Part shown: in pieces, positions 13,201 to 25,965 of the stretch
How positions within the stretch are numbered: position 1 is the stretch's first letter
Layout of the letters: every line of letters begins with the position of its first letter
Source: Didymodactylos carnosus
Taxonomy: Eukaryota > Rotifera > Eurotatoria > Philodinida > Philodinidae
Direction: 5' to 3'
Assembly: GCA_905250885.1 (NCBI GenBank)
Contig: CAJNOQ010000069.1
Location: forward strand, 1 to 64,000
Length of the DNA: 64,000 bases
Notes under the pieces: model-generated
The model's input: only the letters and a program-made list of their open reading frames with translations
Told to the model about the DNA's origin: nothing
Databases searched by the model: none
Position numbers and translations under genes: made by a program

Positions 13201-16200
13201 TGAATTCGATTACTGTACAAATAGAGTTCACGAACATGTGTCAACTACAAGAAATAGAAAATATAAATGACAGTTAATTAACTCAATTAGAAATGATATT
13301 CTTTACATCTTTGATTGTATTTGGTAAAATAGTGACCTAAAAATTAAAATAAATATAATTAGTGTGAAATTCCGGCATATTTTCTGTTTAATAAAATATC
13401 AAAAAAAAAACAACGAACAACTTACACTACTTTTACTTAAATCAAATCGTTCGGATTGTTCTTCTCGACAATTTTGAATTTCACGATTAATATCCTATAA
13501 AATAATAGTTAACGTTATATAATTTAGACTTTGACTCGAACTTAACATTGAATCTTATGCATTAGTAAATGAACATTTTCTAGATTAAGAAAAATTTCAA
13601 CATAACATTTTTATTAGCGATATGCTAAACTATAAATGAGTTTTATTATCAATCTTACCATATATAAATAGAATGAGTTGTTTTAGTCTCGAATTTTAGA
13701 ACATAGTTTAAATGGTGTGTATAAATATTTATGTTCGTTTTTCTCATCCATTTAATCATGATTTCTTAATTATTTTCCTATGCATGTATTATGTCATAAT
13801 CATTGATAGTACACGGAGTATTCTCTTTTAATATAATAACATACAAACACGCACAACCGTAACAAGAACTTTAATTGTGTGAATTTCGTCTATGTATCAT
13901 AAGAATCGTGTTAAAAATTACAAAGAATAAGCCATTATAATATATACTGTCATTATCTCTATTAACAACTAGTATAAATGATGTAACCGACATCGTCAAT
14001 GGATAGACGTCATAATCTACGATATACGTCATAATAATGCAGTCAACAATAATTATTAGAGACAAGGTAAAAGAAAAAAAATGAACAAAATCATGAAATA
14101 GTTCGTCTTTGAATAATAACGCAGAGTAATAATATACAGTTTAAAAGGTTTAGTTATGCGTTTGTCATTAGTCTATATTGAACTTCCAAGTAGAGTATGG
14201 TATAGTTAAATCTGATGACGTACATATTTTAATGTAACAAATTATTTGGTTATTTTTAAAGTTAGTGAGAAGTACGTCACTTGTAAAGAAAAGATAATCA
14301 TACTACCGTTTAATAATAAATCGACTATGAATGTTCATATTTTGAACAAGAGGGAAGCAACAAATGTTTATACTTACCGCTTGTTTATCATTCGCAGCAA
14401 TTCGTGATGATAGAGCTTTAAACGGATGAATATCACGTAACATAATCGTTCTCTTCGGTCGGTGATTAACAAATTAAACCTTAGCTGATATATGTCAACG
14501 ACAAAGTATAATAAGCACAATTAAATGATGCATTTAGCGGAAAGACAAAAAATATAAAAACAAAAAGAGTAATCTCTTTTTTTTCTTTTTGTTTTTAAAA
14601 GTTGTCGGGTTATTATTATTGTTGTTGGTTTTCAATTAGATGATAGAATAGAAAATAAAAATTGTATTTCAGTAAGGTTTTTTTTATACCGGAGAGAAAA
14701 TAGACGAGAATCTCTATCTTCTTAACTAATCTAACCATTAAGGAAAACGAAAAGAACAAAAACATATCTATGATTGAAGATAAATAGTACATTAAGAGAA
14801 AACGAGAGAATAAAAATTTGATTAGTACCAGTAGATGGGATAATCTTATTTTTTCATTCCATCTCTTTGATCTTCGATATTTTTTTCTTTCATCTTATTT
14901 CAGAGACAGATTAATCGTATTATAGTAGTAAGTTTTAGTGCAGTGTGTATATACTAACCAAAATAGATATCTAGTTTATTTTTGATTAAATCAAGAAGAA
15001 AAATGAGCATAACAAACGATTGACTGATTTATATGATGCATCTGTGTCTATATGATCTTTTTTTAGGATATCCCTTGTTCATTATCAATAGTATAACATA
15101 AGAAAAAAAACGAGATGAAAAAAGATCTCTCTTTTGTATGTCGTATCTACAATAATTGAGTAAAACTGAAGAGGAAAACAAAATTTTTCTTTTACTATCT
15201 TCTATACTATATTATATCAGTATAAATCTTTTTCTCACAGTCGGTATTAAAATATTTTCATATGCCATCTTAGAATGAATATATCGTGCTGTCTTATTAG
15301 TGAACTTTATTCACTAGTATTCTGGTTTGTTACACATATGGTTTGCGTTCTTTGTTTTGGATACTTATTTTTCCTTTGAAACCGCTCATAAAAATAGTAA
15401 TAATAAAAATATTTTCTCTTGTTTTCTTTTTCGAGTTTTCTCTTCTTAAAAAAAATATTTTTGACCTATTAATGCAAAAAACCTCTGTGGAATACGATTT
15501 ATTAATAATTAATTTTACTTCTATATTAACAAAACTCTCGGTCGTCTTCAAACATTAATTATGAATAAAGGACCATGCCAAATAAGATTTCAAACTTAAA
15601 ACTTCTCTACAATGAATGAAAAAGTCCAAAGTCTAATGGAGAAGAATTTGTTTTCATTATATCTCCAAGTTTCTTTGTTTCACAGAAAAAAAACCTGTAT
15701 TCTTATTTAATACACTCAATCAAATTTTTGTCGCTGAAACACTAAATGGTTTTCTCAAAAACGTGTTTCGGATCATTGTTTTCCTGCAGAGTCGTTAGGT
15801 CTCATTCTTGTCGTATATGAGTCGAAAAAGTTTTGATAATGTACTTCAAACCCCTTAGTCAGGGGGAGGAGGAAATGTTACGGTTCAAATGTATAGTGTG
15901 TATGAAGGTTAGTATAAGGCATGAAAGCGAAGCCTCTCAAGATCCAAATTGTAACAAAAATACATGTCAAATGTGAATTTTCTTTCAAAATATTCTAAAC
16001 GGAAAATAATTTTGTTAATTAGTGACTTATTCTCATTTTTATTTTGATGGTGGCCTATCCTTGGAAATACGAGATTTTATGTATAAAGCAGATATTGAGA
16101 TGAGCACAAGGTCGGGTGACCGAGAGTATCTACTCTTAGAATCCATGGTGCATTTGATTGAAACAAACGCTTCTGACAAGTTTTGAGACAGCTCTTAGCA

Positions 16201-19200
16201 AATCCTGAAGAACTGATCATTCGAAACATCTGACTTCTATACACGTACACTGCAAAAAAAATGGTTGTTGCAGATAAAAAGTTGAAGAAAAAATATTTTC
16301 GGATATGATGAGGCGTCTAGTAGATGTTAGCGATATTTGGATCAAAAGTTATAATAGTTTTATCAAAAGCCTTAACCCTCTACACCCGAAGACATTTTTA
16401 TTGTAGCTTCAGCTGAATGCACTGAAGTGCAAAATTTGTCTTTTTATTTCAATCAAACGTTAGGTTTTTTATTATCTTACATTAGAAAAAAATTTATCTT
16501 TTGGGCTGGTGATCCATTCTTTTTATAAACCTATCACAGCAATGTTCCTTGAAAGCGCTTTTACATTCGGCGAAAACAAACGATATGCATCACTGCGCAC
16601 ACGTTGTAAACAAGATCTGGGAAGATCAGTCCCAGTCTCGATGAAATGATTGCTTTTCTAGAGTAGAAATCTTCATTCACTCGGAACATTCATTTGACAA
16701 CAGAAACGGTATGATCACACGCAAACTTCTATGACGATTAACATCAACCAATTTCTTACGATAGTATTTACTTGGCATCAGAAAAGTACAATTTGTTCGT
16801 GTACAATTAATTACACAGACAAAGTTATGCATTTCTTGACTGTGGAGCGTTTTTAAAAGATTGGTTTTACTAAAAGATAACCGGGCTCGAACTATAGCTC
16901 AAGCTATAGCTGTGAGACGGGGTAAAAAACACTCTGTTGTTCTTCTGTATATGTTCACTCTAGAGTGGAGACTTTGTTTAGTTCGAAAAAACAGTCAGAA
17001 AGTTGTTCAAGAGCTACAAGACTAATAACGTTGTTCCTTTCCATATAAAGTCTGATTTTTTGGGGTCTGATGCACCTTGCTACACACTGTTAAAGAAACA
17101 GAGTGCAAGCGTACACTGTGAGCTTGGGAGCAACGTATATGCTTACACACCGTCTCAGATTCCTGTTAGAAACACTAGTCCTTCTGTTCGGTTCAGTCCT
17201 CGGTGCCTGTAAAAAAGAAATATTTTCAATGAAGTTCAGAGTAACAGTTTCTCAAGCGATGAAGGAAACTTTTGTCAGATAGCATTTTTTCTGGGGCACT
17301 TTTGATCAAGTACTAGTCAGTCTCGGGATATATGAAGTTATCCTATTGAACACGGCGACGCCATGTATAACGAAGTCTTTGGTTCTTTATCATTCGACCA
17401 GTAATAGCCGCTATATTTCAGAGTTTGCTAGACAGCCACTGATTTGATTTTTAGACGTGATCCTGCTAACAAAAACACGTTAGAGGAAAAAATATACAAT
17501 GTGCATAAGAGTCCATCTGGAATTCTCTTGTCCATTGAGTGTAAACCCTGGGTTCAGTGAAAAGTGATGTTTTTTTAGCGAAGTATTTAAAAGAATGTAA
17601 CTATTGTGCTTTCTCTAATAAAAGTATTGATACTTGAGAAATTTATTGTGAGGCAAAAATGCTGTGTATTTAGGAAGCATAAAAATATATTTCGTCAATC
17701 AGTCGTTAGTCGTCTATTCCGTTCCTTAGGTCGATAAAAATATAATACTACATATTTGCGTTTCGTCTTTATATTTTCTATTGTTCAATTTATCTTATAT
17801 CTATCTATTTCTTTCTATCAACTGTATACTAATCAATATTAATATAACTAATTAAAACAGTATAAGTATTTACTATTTTATTTACAAGTTACATGAAACA
17901 GATAGTTTTTAAACTACAGGTTTTCACACTTTTACAGTGAAGGTTTTCACAATTGATTAAAACAACATTTTGGTGTGCATCCACATATTTATGAGTTCGT
18001 CGATGCATTGAAGGGAGGGAATTAATATAATCATAGATGTTACACAGAATCATTAAGAAAAACAGGAAAACGTAACAAAATCAATGATAATTGTGATAAT
18101 TGTGATAATAAATTGAAGGAATATTTTGAAAGATATGAGAATGGTGCTTTGTCTGGAACTGAACTTGCAATTAAATGTAGCACATGCGTTAATACTGTAA
18201 AGCTACCTTTTTCATGTAAATTGGAAATAAAATAGTAAATGAAACACACGCTTTTGATTAATTATATTAACATTGATTAGTAGACAGTTGGTAGAAATAG
18301 ATAGTTATAATACATTTTTGATCCCGGAAATTAAGCACAATTGATCCTGATTTTTCTAATAATTTTTAATTAGTTATATAATAAAATAACTGATCCAGGA
18401 AAAAGCTATTTTGTTTCTTGAATAACATAATTGATCCGAGAAAACTAACAAGTCATGGGTTGAAAAGTATAAAAACGTTTATAAAAGTAATATTTCTCAC
18501 AGCGCATAATTGTTACTTCGAAAATACACTGTTATCAACATATCTGTCCGAATATGGCAAGATTGATTTGTATGAAAAGATGAAGATGAGTTATTAATAA
18601 TCATCAAAGAAAATAATATATGTAAAAAACGTACAGAACAACTCTATTATGGATTATGTTATGCACATATTTGTTCAGAATATCGAAAATATCCATTATG
18701 TAAATTTCGATTGAAAGCAAAACAGTCGTCTGATGCTACATATGAATTATTTTTATGAAATCTATTTCATAATATCAATGTTTTGTGCAATTAAATCCTG
18801 TGATTAAAGTGAGACCACATAGCTGCTCAATGAGCCTCAGATTGGAAGACGGTACCATGATTTGCTAATTTTACGGAATCAGTTATGTTATTCAAGAAAA
18901 AAATTAACTTTTTCCTTGATTCAGTTGTGTTATTATATAAATAATTAAATTATTAGGAAAATCGAGATCATTTGTGCATTTTTTCGCTAAAATGAGTGAA
19001 CGGGATCAATTGTGCTTAATGTTCAAGAACAAAAATGTAAGTATCCTATAAATATATATAATAATAGAAAATATAAGAGACGAAATGAGAGCTAATTAAA
19101 AAAAATCGGACGAAACGAGAGTAGTTCTATGTAACTGCCTTTACGGTGAAAAAATACCGTGAAATCCAAAAGTATAAAAGAAAAACTATGGAAGTAAAAC

Positions 19201-22036
19201 CATAAAGGCTAAAACCATAGAAACAAAGCCGTCCATCCACTTTCGAACCATCGAAGGAAAACCCTAAAATAAAACCATCAGTTTGAGAACTGCATTATGA
19301 GAGAGCTGAAAAAATGGACTTTTTTTGCGCCAGACGGATTGAACTGAAATTTTGGGTAATGAATAACGACAATTAGTTAAACATTTTTGTAAAGTTTCAT
19401 CAATAAAGTGTGAACGATTGCAAAGATAATTATTTTTATAGGTGACGCAAAGTGAGTAGCGTTCATTCTCGTTGAACATAGCGCTGTTGAACAAAAGTGA
19501 TTGTTCCGAATAAAAGACAGCATCTATCTTGATTCTTCATGATTTAGAGCTGTTTTAGAACGTGTTTGTCGAGTTTTCTAGATTTTTTCAATAACTCTAA
19601 TCCTCTTCTGTTGCTCAGTTACAGAACAGAAGTCTTATTAAATGGCAATTCTAGAGCACAGAGGCAAAAGGAAAAAGAAAATATAGCTGAACTGTAGAGA
19701 TCAAATATACCGCTTTCAGTCTTCTCTTCCCTTAACCTTGCCGCTTTCCATTTTTCTATATACGCACTGCAGTAGACAATGGGATAGGATAAGAAAAGCA
19801 CTAACTTATATATTTCAATCGAAATAGTTCATTCATCTTGTAATGTTCACAAGTTATAGAAACTCATTTGTTATGTTTCTTCCATCTAGGTTAATGAGAT
19901 ATTATATATGAGTTATTTTGATTTATAAAAATTTTTATAAATCAAAACAACTCATATATAATAATCTTAATTCTATCCCATTGTCTACTGCGTGCACAAA
20001 AGATGTGCAATTTCAGCCGTTAGCACGTCAGAAAGTCTTGGAAGATTTCTGACGAATCAATCCCAAAAGGCACACTAGAAACTTGTCGCAGGATACGTCG
20101 ATGGTATCTGTGCACACCTATGCGGTTGACGTCTCTCTTTTATATCTCAGGTGGATCTAGGATAGCGAGGAGTTTACAAATTTCGCAGCGATAGCTTTTC
20201 GAAAGGTGTTGGAGGTTTTTTCAGAAATCTATCCGAAAACATGATCAGTATGCAGTCAGAAAACCTACTCCTGTAAAGTTCCTCAGTTCATTGGTTTGTG
20301 CCTCGGTCTTATAATTCCTACTCGCGAGACGTCCCATATTCGATTGCTGAACGAGCTGTTCTTTTCCCTCTCAAAGTAGACGGTTTTGCTTGAACAGTTT
20401 TACTTCGACAGTTTTTCTAACAATTTTAAAGCCGTCAAAGCAAAACCGTCATATTGTAACCAAGAGCAAATGTCCCAAACTCCATAAACTTATAAAGTGT
20501 AAAAGCATTTTTATCTTTAGAAATGATGAGACGATAGATAGAAAGGCAATGTTTCTATATTTTAGAATGCAACAACATTTTCAACTAAATTTTATCTTTC
20601 TAGCCTTTTAGACTTTTCGGAGAACTTTTTACTTGAATGTCTGACCGTCTTCGAGCTTCTCACGCGCTGTACATAAATGCGTAAAAAAATGTTGATGAGC
20701 AAAATGTACATTATGAAGTTTTTGAAGAAAATTCTTGTCTTTTTCCGTGCTAGGGAAGTAAATGACAGGTTTATCGAAAGATTAGACCTCCCATGCTATA
20801 AGACCTAAACTGAGATCAAGAACGCAACGTTTCGCTTGCCTTTTCTTCTAACAATCTCATCAAGAATGCTGCTTTTTCGTGATTGAGCTCAGCGCTCATT
20901 GATTGTGTCATACATAAAACAGATTAAAGAAAAAACAAAAGTAGGCTAAATACAGAGAATACGAACTTTCTTCTTTTCGAAAAATTGAAATATCAGTAGT
21001 CATTTTTAGTTTTTTTGTAACAGTTAATTCAAGTATAGCGAGTTGTCTCGAATTTTTGATAATAGTGAGTTTTGTTACAAAAATGATCTTGTAAAGTAGT
21101 TCAGAGAAAGGCTAGAAAGATAAAATTTAGTTGAAAATGCTGTTGCATTCTAAAATATAGAAACATTGCCTTTTCTAGCTATCGTCTCATCATTTCTAAA
21201 GACAAAAATGCTTTTACACTTTGTATGTATATGCAATTACAACACAAGGCAGTTACATATGAAACCAATCTAAATTATGTTGTATTATAGCTTTATCGAT
21301 CTAAGGAACAGAATAGAGGACTAACGATCGACCGAAATAGTGTCGGAATAGAGGAATATAGAGAGAACGGAATTGAGGAATTGCGGAATAACGACCGACC
21401 GAAATATATTTTGAAACGCTTCCCTAAATGCGATTTCAGTAAGCAGCATACGTTCCTAAATTTGTTTGAAATTATTAAAATTGCAACTATTACCGCATAA
21501 ATTTCACTTATAGAACGATTGCACACGCAGCGAGCTTGTGGAGAGGAAGATTAAAGTGTCCGTGAGTAATAAAAGAAAAAAGTCGATTTAACGGTCTTCA
21601 CTACTCAATCGCGACATCTCTCAGCCAAGTAGCGTCACATGTATTTACATTTTTCGGCTAGTGAAATAATATAGTCAAACGTTATCATTGTCATTTTAAA
21701 AAATGCAAGCAGCGCTCTGCTGCTTTTACGTTATTTTTCTAAAAGAGGCACAGATCTGTAGCGAAAAACGTTGACACTAAATTTCTGTTATTTTTTAGTC
21801 TATTTTCTACATTCAATACATTATAGAATTGTTAAAAAAAATAAAACATGCACATACCACTTCTGCTCTAATTCGTTCACGAACTTCTTTTTGCTTGCCT
21901 GTTTTAATACCGGCCTAGAGATAAAAATTATAAATATAAAACGAATATTCTGTGCCTAAATACTTACAAATGTCACTTGTCCCGATGAAGTTGCTGTTGC
22001 TGAATCTTTCTCTTTGGAAGACCTCGGAGGATTCAT
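10273..22036 (-). CDS. SHOC2, leucine-rich repeat scaffold of the MRAS-PP1C complex
   Basis: SHOC2 binds MRAS/RAS-GTP and PP1C to dephosphorylate RAF and promote MAPK signalling. Minus-strand exons 21968-22036, 21858-21914, 13426-13494, 13307-13336, 13059-13244, 12885-12980, 11921-12150, 11755-11848, 11582-11686, 11399-11513, 11212-11336, 11068-11155, 10928-10997, 10525-10592 and 10273-10454 join in phase to about 527 aa (human 582). The body is an unbroken LRR ladder with SHOC2 hallmarks: [15 protein letters not shown] before the repeats, [37 protein letters not shown], and a tail SIENCPL...IVAGGPS. Residues 19-23, GQVTF, form an RVxF-type PP1 motif where human SHOC2 has GVAF. The second exon ends in AEV just before the CREE segment, as in human. 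The intron between the second and third exons is about 8.4 kb. An alternative first exon may lie in it (separate entry). Most other introns are under 100 bp. Confidence 0.9.
12345..12658. mobile_element. Inverted-repeat element in a SHOC2 intron
   Basis: Two arms of about 115 bp pair with few mismatches: left from GTGGGACACTTTTTTTAAAT, right ending AAGTGTTCCATACTG. The arms include CTCGGGTTGG...TTTATTTTAAACTAGA. The element lies in the only long intron (about 730 bp) of the compact SHOC2 exon block. No target duplication could be read and there is no coding capacity. Confidence 0.8.
14378..14443 (-). CDS. Possible alternative first coding exon of SHOC2
   Basis: On the minus strand an ATG at 14443 opens 22 codons beginning [14 protein letters not shown] and ends at GCG|GTAAGT, a strong donor in phase 0, the phase needed to join the exon at 13494. 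An in-frame TAA lies about 40 bases upstream, so this ATG can act as a start. Used as first exon it would give a protein of about 507 aa lacking the RVxF-bearing N-terminus. A chance open stretch of this length is possible; no promoter is obvious. Confidence 0.42.
14500..18310. other. Interior of the large SHOC2 intron, no gene seen
   Basis: About 3.8 kb of AT-rich DNA. The open frame at 17003-17212 starts in a slightly more GC-rich patch (16.3-17.5 kb) but shows no domain and no splice partners. This patch may be an old inserted sequence; no ends were found. Confidence 0.4.
18318..19038. mobile_element. Inverted-repeat DNA transposon remnant, about 720 bp
   Basis: The ends share ATTAAGCACAATTGATCC and further inverted matches extending about 110 bp inward (CCTAATAATTT...TTATATAATAA...AACTGA). 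The interior (about 18600-18760, +) has a Cys/His-rich fragment with [20 protein letters not shown], faintly like the FLYWCH-type fingers carried by MULEs. The transposase is otherwise absent. The superfamily is uncertain, as no clean target duplication was found. Confidence 0.62.
19725..20000. repeat. Small nested inverted repeats
   Basis: TAGACAATGGGATAGGAT at about 19772 is mirrored by ATTCTATCCCATTGTCTA at about 19968. Between them is an AT-rich hairpin (TTGATTTATAAAAATTTTTATAAATCAA around 19918-19945). It may be a short transposon relic. Confidence 0.55.
20480..21230. mobile_element. Inverted-repeat element, about 750 bp
   Basis: Arms of about 125 bp (20487-20610 and 21105-21225) are reverse complements with few differences, e.g. 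AAAGTGTAAAAGCATTTTTATC and GCAATGTTTCTATATTTTAG against their complements. A shorter inverted pair around ACGGTTTTGCTT lies just outside at 20380-20450. The interior has no recognisable coding sequence. Confidence 0.78.
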
Positions 22037-22039
22037 TTA

Positions 22040-25000
22040 AAATTTGTTGTCTAGGAAGAAACAAGTAAGAAATTAAGGATACTGGACAGAATTTCGTTGT
22101 GCTTCAAAAGATTCGAGTGAAATGTTATTTGTGTCGTATGAGTAAACAAATATATGCAAAACAAATGAAGGAAATAAATGAAATTTTCGAAAGATGAACA
22201 ACAGTCAGCTACTTCGCATAAATCAAAAGTTTTTGGACAAGTCCTATATGAAGACTTTTAATCGGCATTGCCTCTGGTACAGATGCGCATCGATCTTTAT
22301 CAACGTCACCGACATAGAAACTTCGCACGCCCTGTTATTGTTGTCTTTTTCGTGCATGAATCCGTGCCAATACGTTTCAAGTTTATTTCTTAATCGTCTT
22401 TTTCGAGCATAAATAACCTAGAATTTTTCGAAGTTCAGTATTTCAAACTTTTCCTTCTCACAGAGAAATACACTGGATATATCAGCATCGATGCTAAATT
22501 TGACACTAATTAACATGAGCACATCGATTTTTACCAATACGGCATTAGATTGCATATTTAGGAAGTACTGTTCATAGTAACATGGAAGGAACAGACGTTT
22601 TGTAGTTATATTTCTACCCTAGTGAAACTTCTTGTAACCACGATCTTGATAATTCTTGACTCACCGTTTTGTTTCACACTCTTGTTTTTATATCAGTGTC
22701 AATATGTTCATACTGAGAAGAACTTTCTTTCTTGAACGTAGTTGTTCAAGGATGAACCTATGACCACATATGATTGACTAATGTTGATTTCTGTCATATA
22801 AGAAAGAAAATGTAAAAAATTTTCATCACAATACTTTGAAACATTTTGACTCGATTCACTCAAGATCTTGGGTAGGATCTTGGATACAAGAAATCCCACT
22901 AGTGTATGGTTCATTCTATATAATCTCATCAATAACTAAATATTCTTTATTTAACTTTGTCCAACGTCTGAAAAGTACTCTTTCAATGCATTAATACGAC
23001 TATTGTAGTGCTTTTTAACACAATTATAAATTACACCAATTACAGATAAATATAAATATCGAAATAGATTTTATATATACTTGTAGCAAAACATAAAGGA
23101 AAATTAACTAACACCTGAATTATCAAGGATCAAGATTAATCTCCAGAAGTTATCAAAAATAATATGATACGAAACAATAAAGAACAATAAGATAAGAATA
23201 CTTAGTGTCAATAGGAAACGATAACAACAATTAATTTTTTTAAACACATATCATCATTAGAATGAATTATACGATCAAAACGGGTTAAAATAACATCTTT
23301 AATTTTCTGTTTTGCGCGTACGTTAATGCTTGAAAATAATTTAGTTAGAGAGAACAGATGATATACATCTTTTTGTCTGTTATCTATCACATTAATACAC
23401 ACACAATTTTTTCACACGTAATACGATCTTAATTACATATCGGACGATATATTTCATACTCTCGAATGTTCACAAGATAACAACAAAAGTCTAACTTATC
23501 CAGAATTGTAAATTCCGAAAGAAGTTTGACTATTCAGCGAGAAAGGCTGAGATCTTCTTATTATCTTGATGTTTTGACAACAGTTTGATTGCAATATTTT
23601 AAGGACATTTCTCAGCTTTGTTCAAATTGATGCGATCACAAATAAAATGTCCTTAATACCCTTTTCTCTTGTTCTAGCATGGGACGAATCTTTAACGTGA
23701 AATTCAATATCTCTTCGTTTTCTTCTTCGTAGTTCAGCTTTTTACTTCTATAAACAAATGTGTAATAAGACAGAACTTTCAATATGACAACTCTAAAAAC
23801 AAGTCTACCCAACATATTAGCAAACAAAAACATAACGAAATCTCATGAGTTCCTCTGCTAGAGTGGATCGTTGTAAACAAAAAAAAATTCTTTGCTATTT
23901 GAAAATGTAAAAATTTTGAAAGACGATGATTTGTCTCAAAATTATCCCACTAATCGCATATAAGGTTGATCCGAAAAATTTGATCATAAATTAATTGTCT
24001 TGCTCTGATGAGGTACGCTTTTGTATCGTAGCAATAAGCAATGACATACCTTGCAGAAAAAAGATTAAGAATTGATCTTTATTAATTCATGATAGATCTG
24101 CTGAACATCTTTTAATTTTTGCTGTCATCTTGATAAACAAATAATATCTCTGATTGTCACTATTTGTTTCATTTTTTGCTAAGTGATTGATTATTGATTT
24201 TCTCGAATATATTGTATACAGAATAAGAGAAGAGATTATCTACCTGTATGATTTTCGCTTGTTTTTTTGTTCTTTTCTATATATTTTTCTCTAATGCATA
24301 TTACGAAAACATTCCACACATACGTATGAAGAAAAAAAATCAGCAGCTATTCCCAGATCAAAAGAACAAAAAAATTTACAATTTCAGATGAGCGACACAT
24401 GTATGTGTGAGTGGGTATGTATGCTAAAATATGCAATGATAGTACCACTTACAGGCTTTGATTTGCGACATGAGTTAGCACGATAGTAAAAACATCAAAT
24501 GATTTATTTATTAAAAAACGAACCTTCTAATCGCATGCGTTTAATAATGTAGATTTTTTTTCTTTTTCTAAAAATTGATGATTTTTGTTTATGTGAACAA
24601 ATAACAATATAAAAGCAGGAATAAAATTATCTTCCCTTTCGTACTTAAAACATTGTACATATCTAAGTAGTTGAGAAGTCGAAAGGGGGTGAGGGGATAT
24701 AGGGAAAGAGAAACAACAAGGAAAGAATGCGAGGAGCAGAACGCATGATCAAATATGGACGTTTTTTCTCTTCTGTTTTTAGTTCTTGAAAAAAAGAAGA
24801 AAGAACGAACGAGAGTATATATACATACACACACATTACACAGAAATACTGATTACATACAACAGAGTATATTAGAGAATGCGTTTTTTTTAAAAATCAT
24901 ATAGTGCTGTGCGTTGTGTTTCTTATTCTGTTTCCTTCTTCTTCTTTTTTTTTTACAATCGAAAGCGCATCAACGCGAAAGATAAACATGAAGGAAAATG

Positions 25001-25585
25001 TTTGCTAAAAATCTGAAAACCTCTATCTTTCTGAATGTATGTGTATATACAACATGTAGACAAAAGCGAATTAGACGGAATGATAAACCATGATGAAACG
25101 AGAGAAGGGAAAAGAATGAATGAGAGTACATATAGTCATACAAGGAACAAAGAATATTGAAAACCCATAACAGCGAGTCTTCTGAAAGTGGTACTTGAAA
25201 TAAAAAAAATAGAGAATGAAAACAGCCATATGGATCAGACGAAAGACAATAAATGATTGGTTAAATAAACTTCCTTATAAGTTGGTAACACCTAAAATCT
25301 CTTATCCATTAAATTAAAGAAGAGTTATAGCAAACAAACTAAAAAAAGATGTAGTGAAAAACTGACATAAAAATAATTCTAGATCACCAGCATGATAATA
25401 TCGGCATACGTCAGTAGCTGCGCTTTCCTCATTATATACGTCGAAATTTAGTCACAGTATTAGCAAATTATAGTTTGAAGCACTCAATTTCACGGGAAAA
25501 GATGCTTTTAGAAACATTACAATCAAGGTAGTAGCCTTTTGCACTGTTTGACTTCTTCTTTTAAATCTACTAATCGACCAGTCCA
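22040..25585. other. Upstream flank of SHOC2, no gene seen
   Basis: AT-rich with purine runs and low-complexity tracts. No exon chain could be assembled on either strand. A sequence around CTTCTTGTAACCACGATCTTG (22.6 kb) recurs in similar form at 26.25 kb, suggesting an old dispersed repeat. Confidence 0.4.
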
Positions 25586-25589
25586 AATG

Positions 25590-25965
25590 TACCAGCCCAA
25601 AAACGTAAACCCGCAACGTTTTGTGAAATTCATAGCACGTCAGCCGAGCGACGTACAGAGTTGGGGAATGTCTTATTTTATAGCTTGAAGATTTTTCTTT
25701 CACATGGTAATTAAGCTAAGTCCAGCAGCTGACTAGTTTAAGTGACATGATGTTTTTGGTATAGGCCGCTTGCGTGCAAAAGGGCCTTATTGATGCGGAT
25801 TATAGGCGGGTGTTTAGATTAGAGCTAGACTTTGCGTGGTTACCATTTGAAAGAAAAATCTTTAAGCTACAAAATAAGATGTTCCCCAACTCTGTACGTT
25901 GTTGGGCTGAAGTGCTATGAATTTCACAAACCGTTACGGACTTTTATGTGGGCAAGCCCTAATAT
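25590..25965. mobile_element. Inverted-repeat element, about 375 bp
   Basis: The left arm (about 25600-25700) and right arm (about 25845-25960) are imperfect complements, including GTACAGAGTTGGGGAATGTC against its complement and TTTGTGAAATTCATAGCAC against its complement. A spacer of about 140 bp separates them. No coding capacity and no clear target duplication. Confidence 0.72.
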
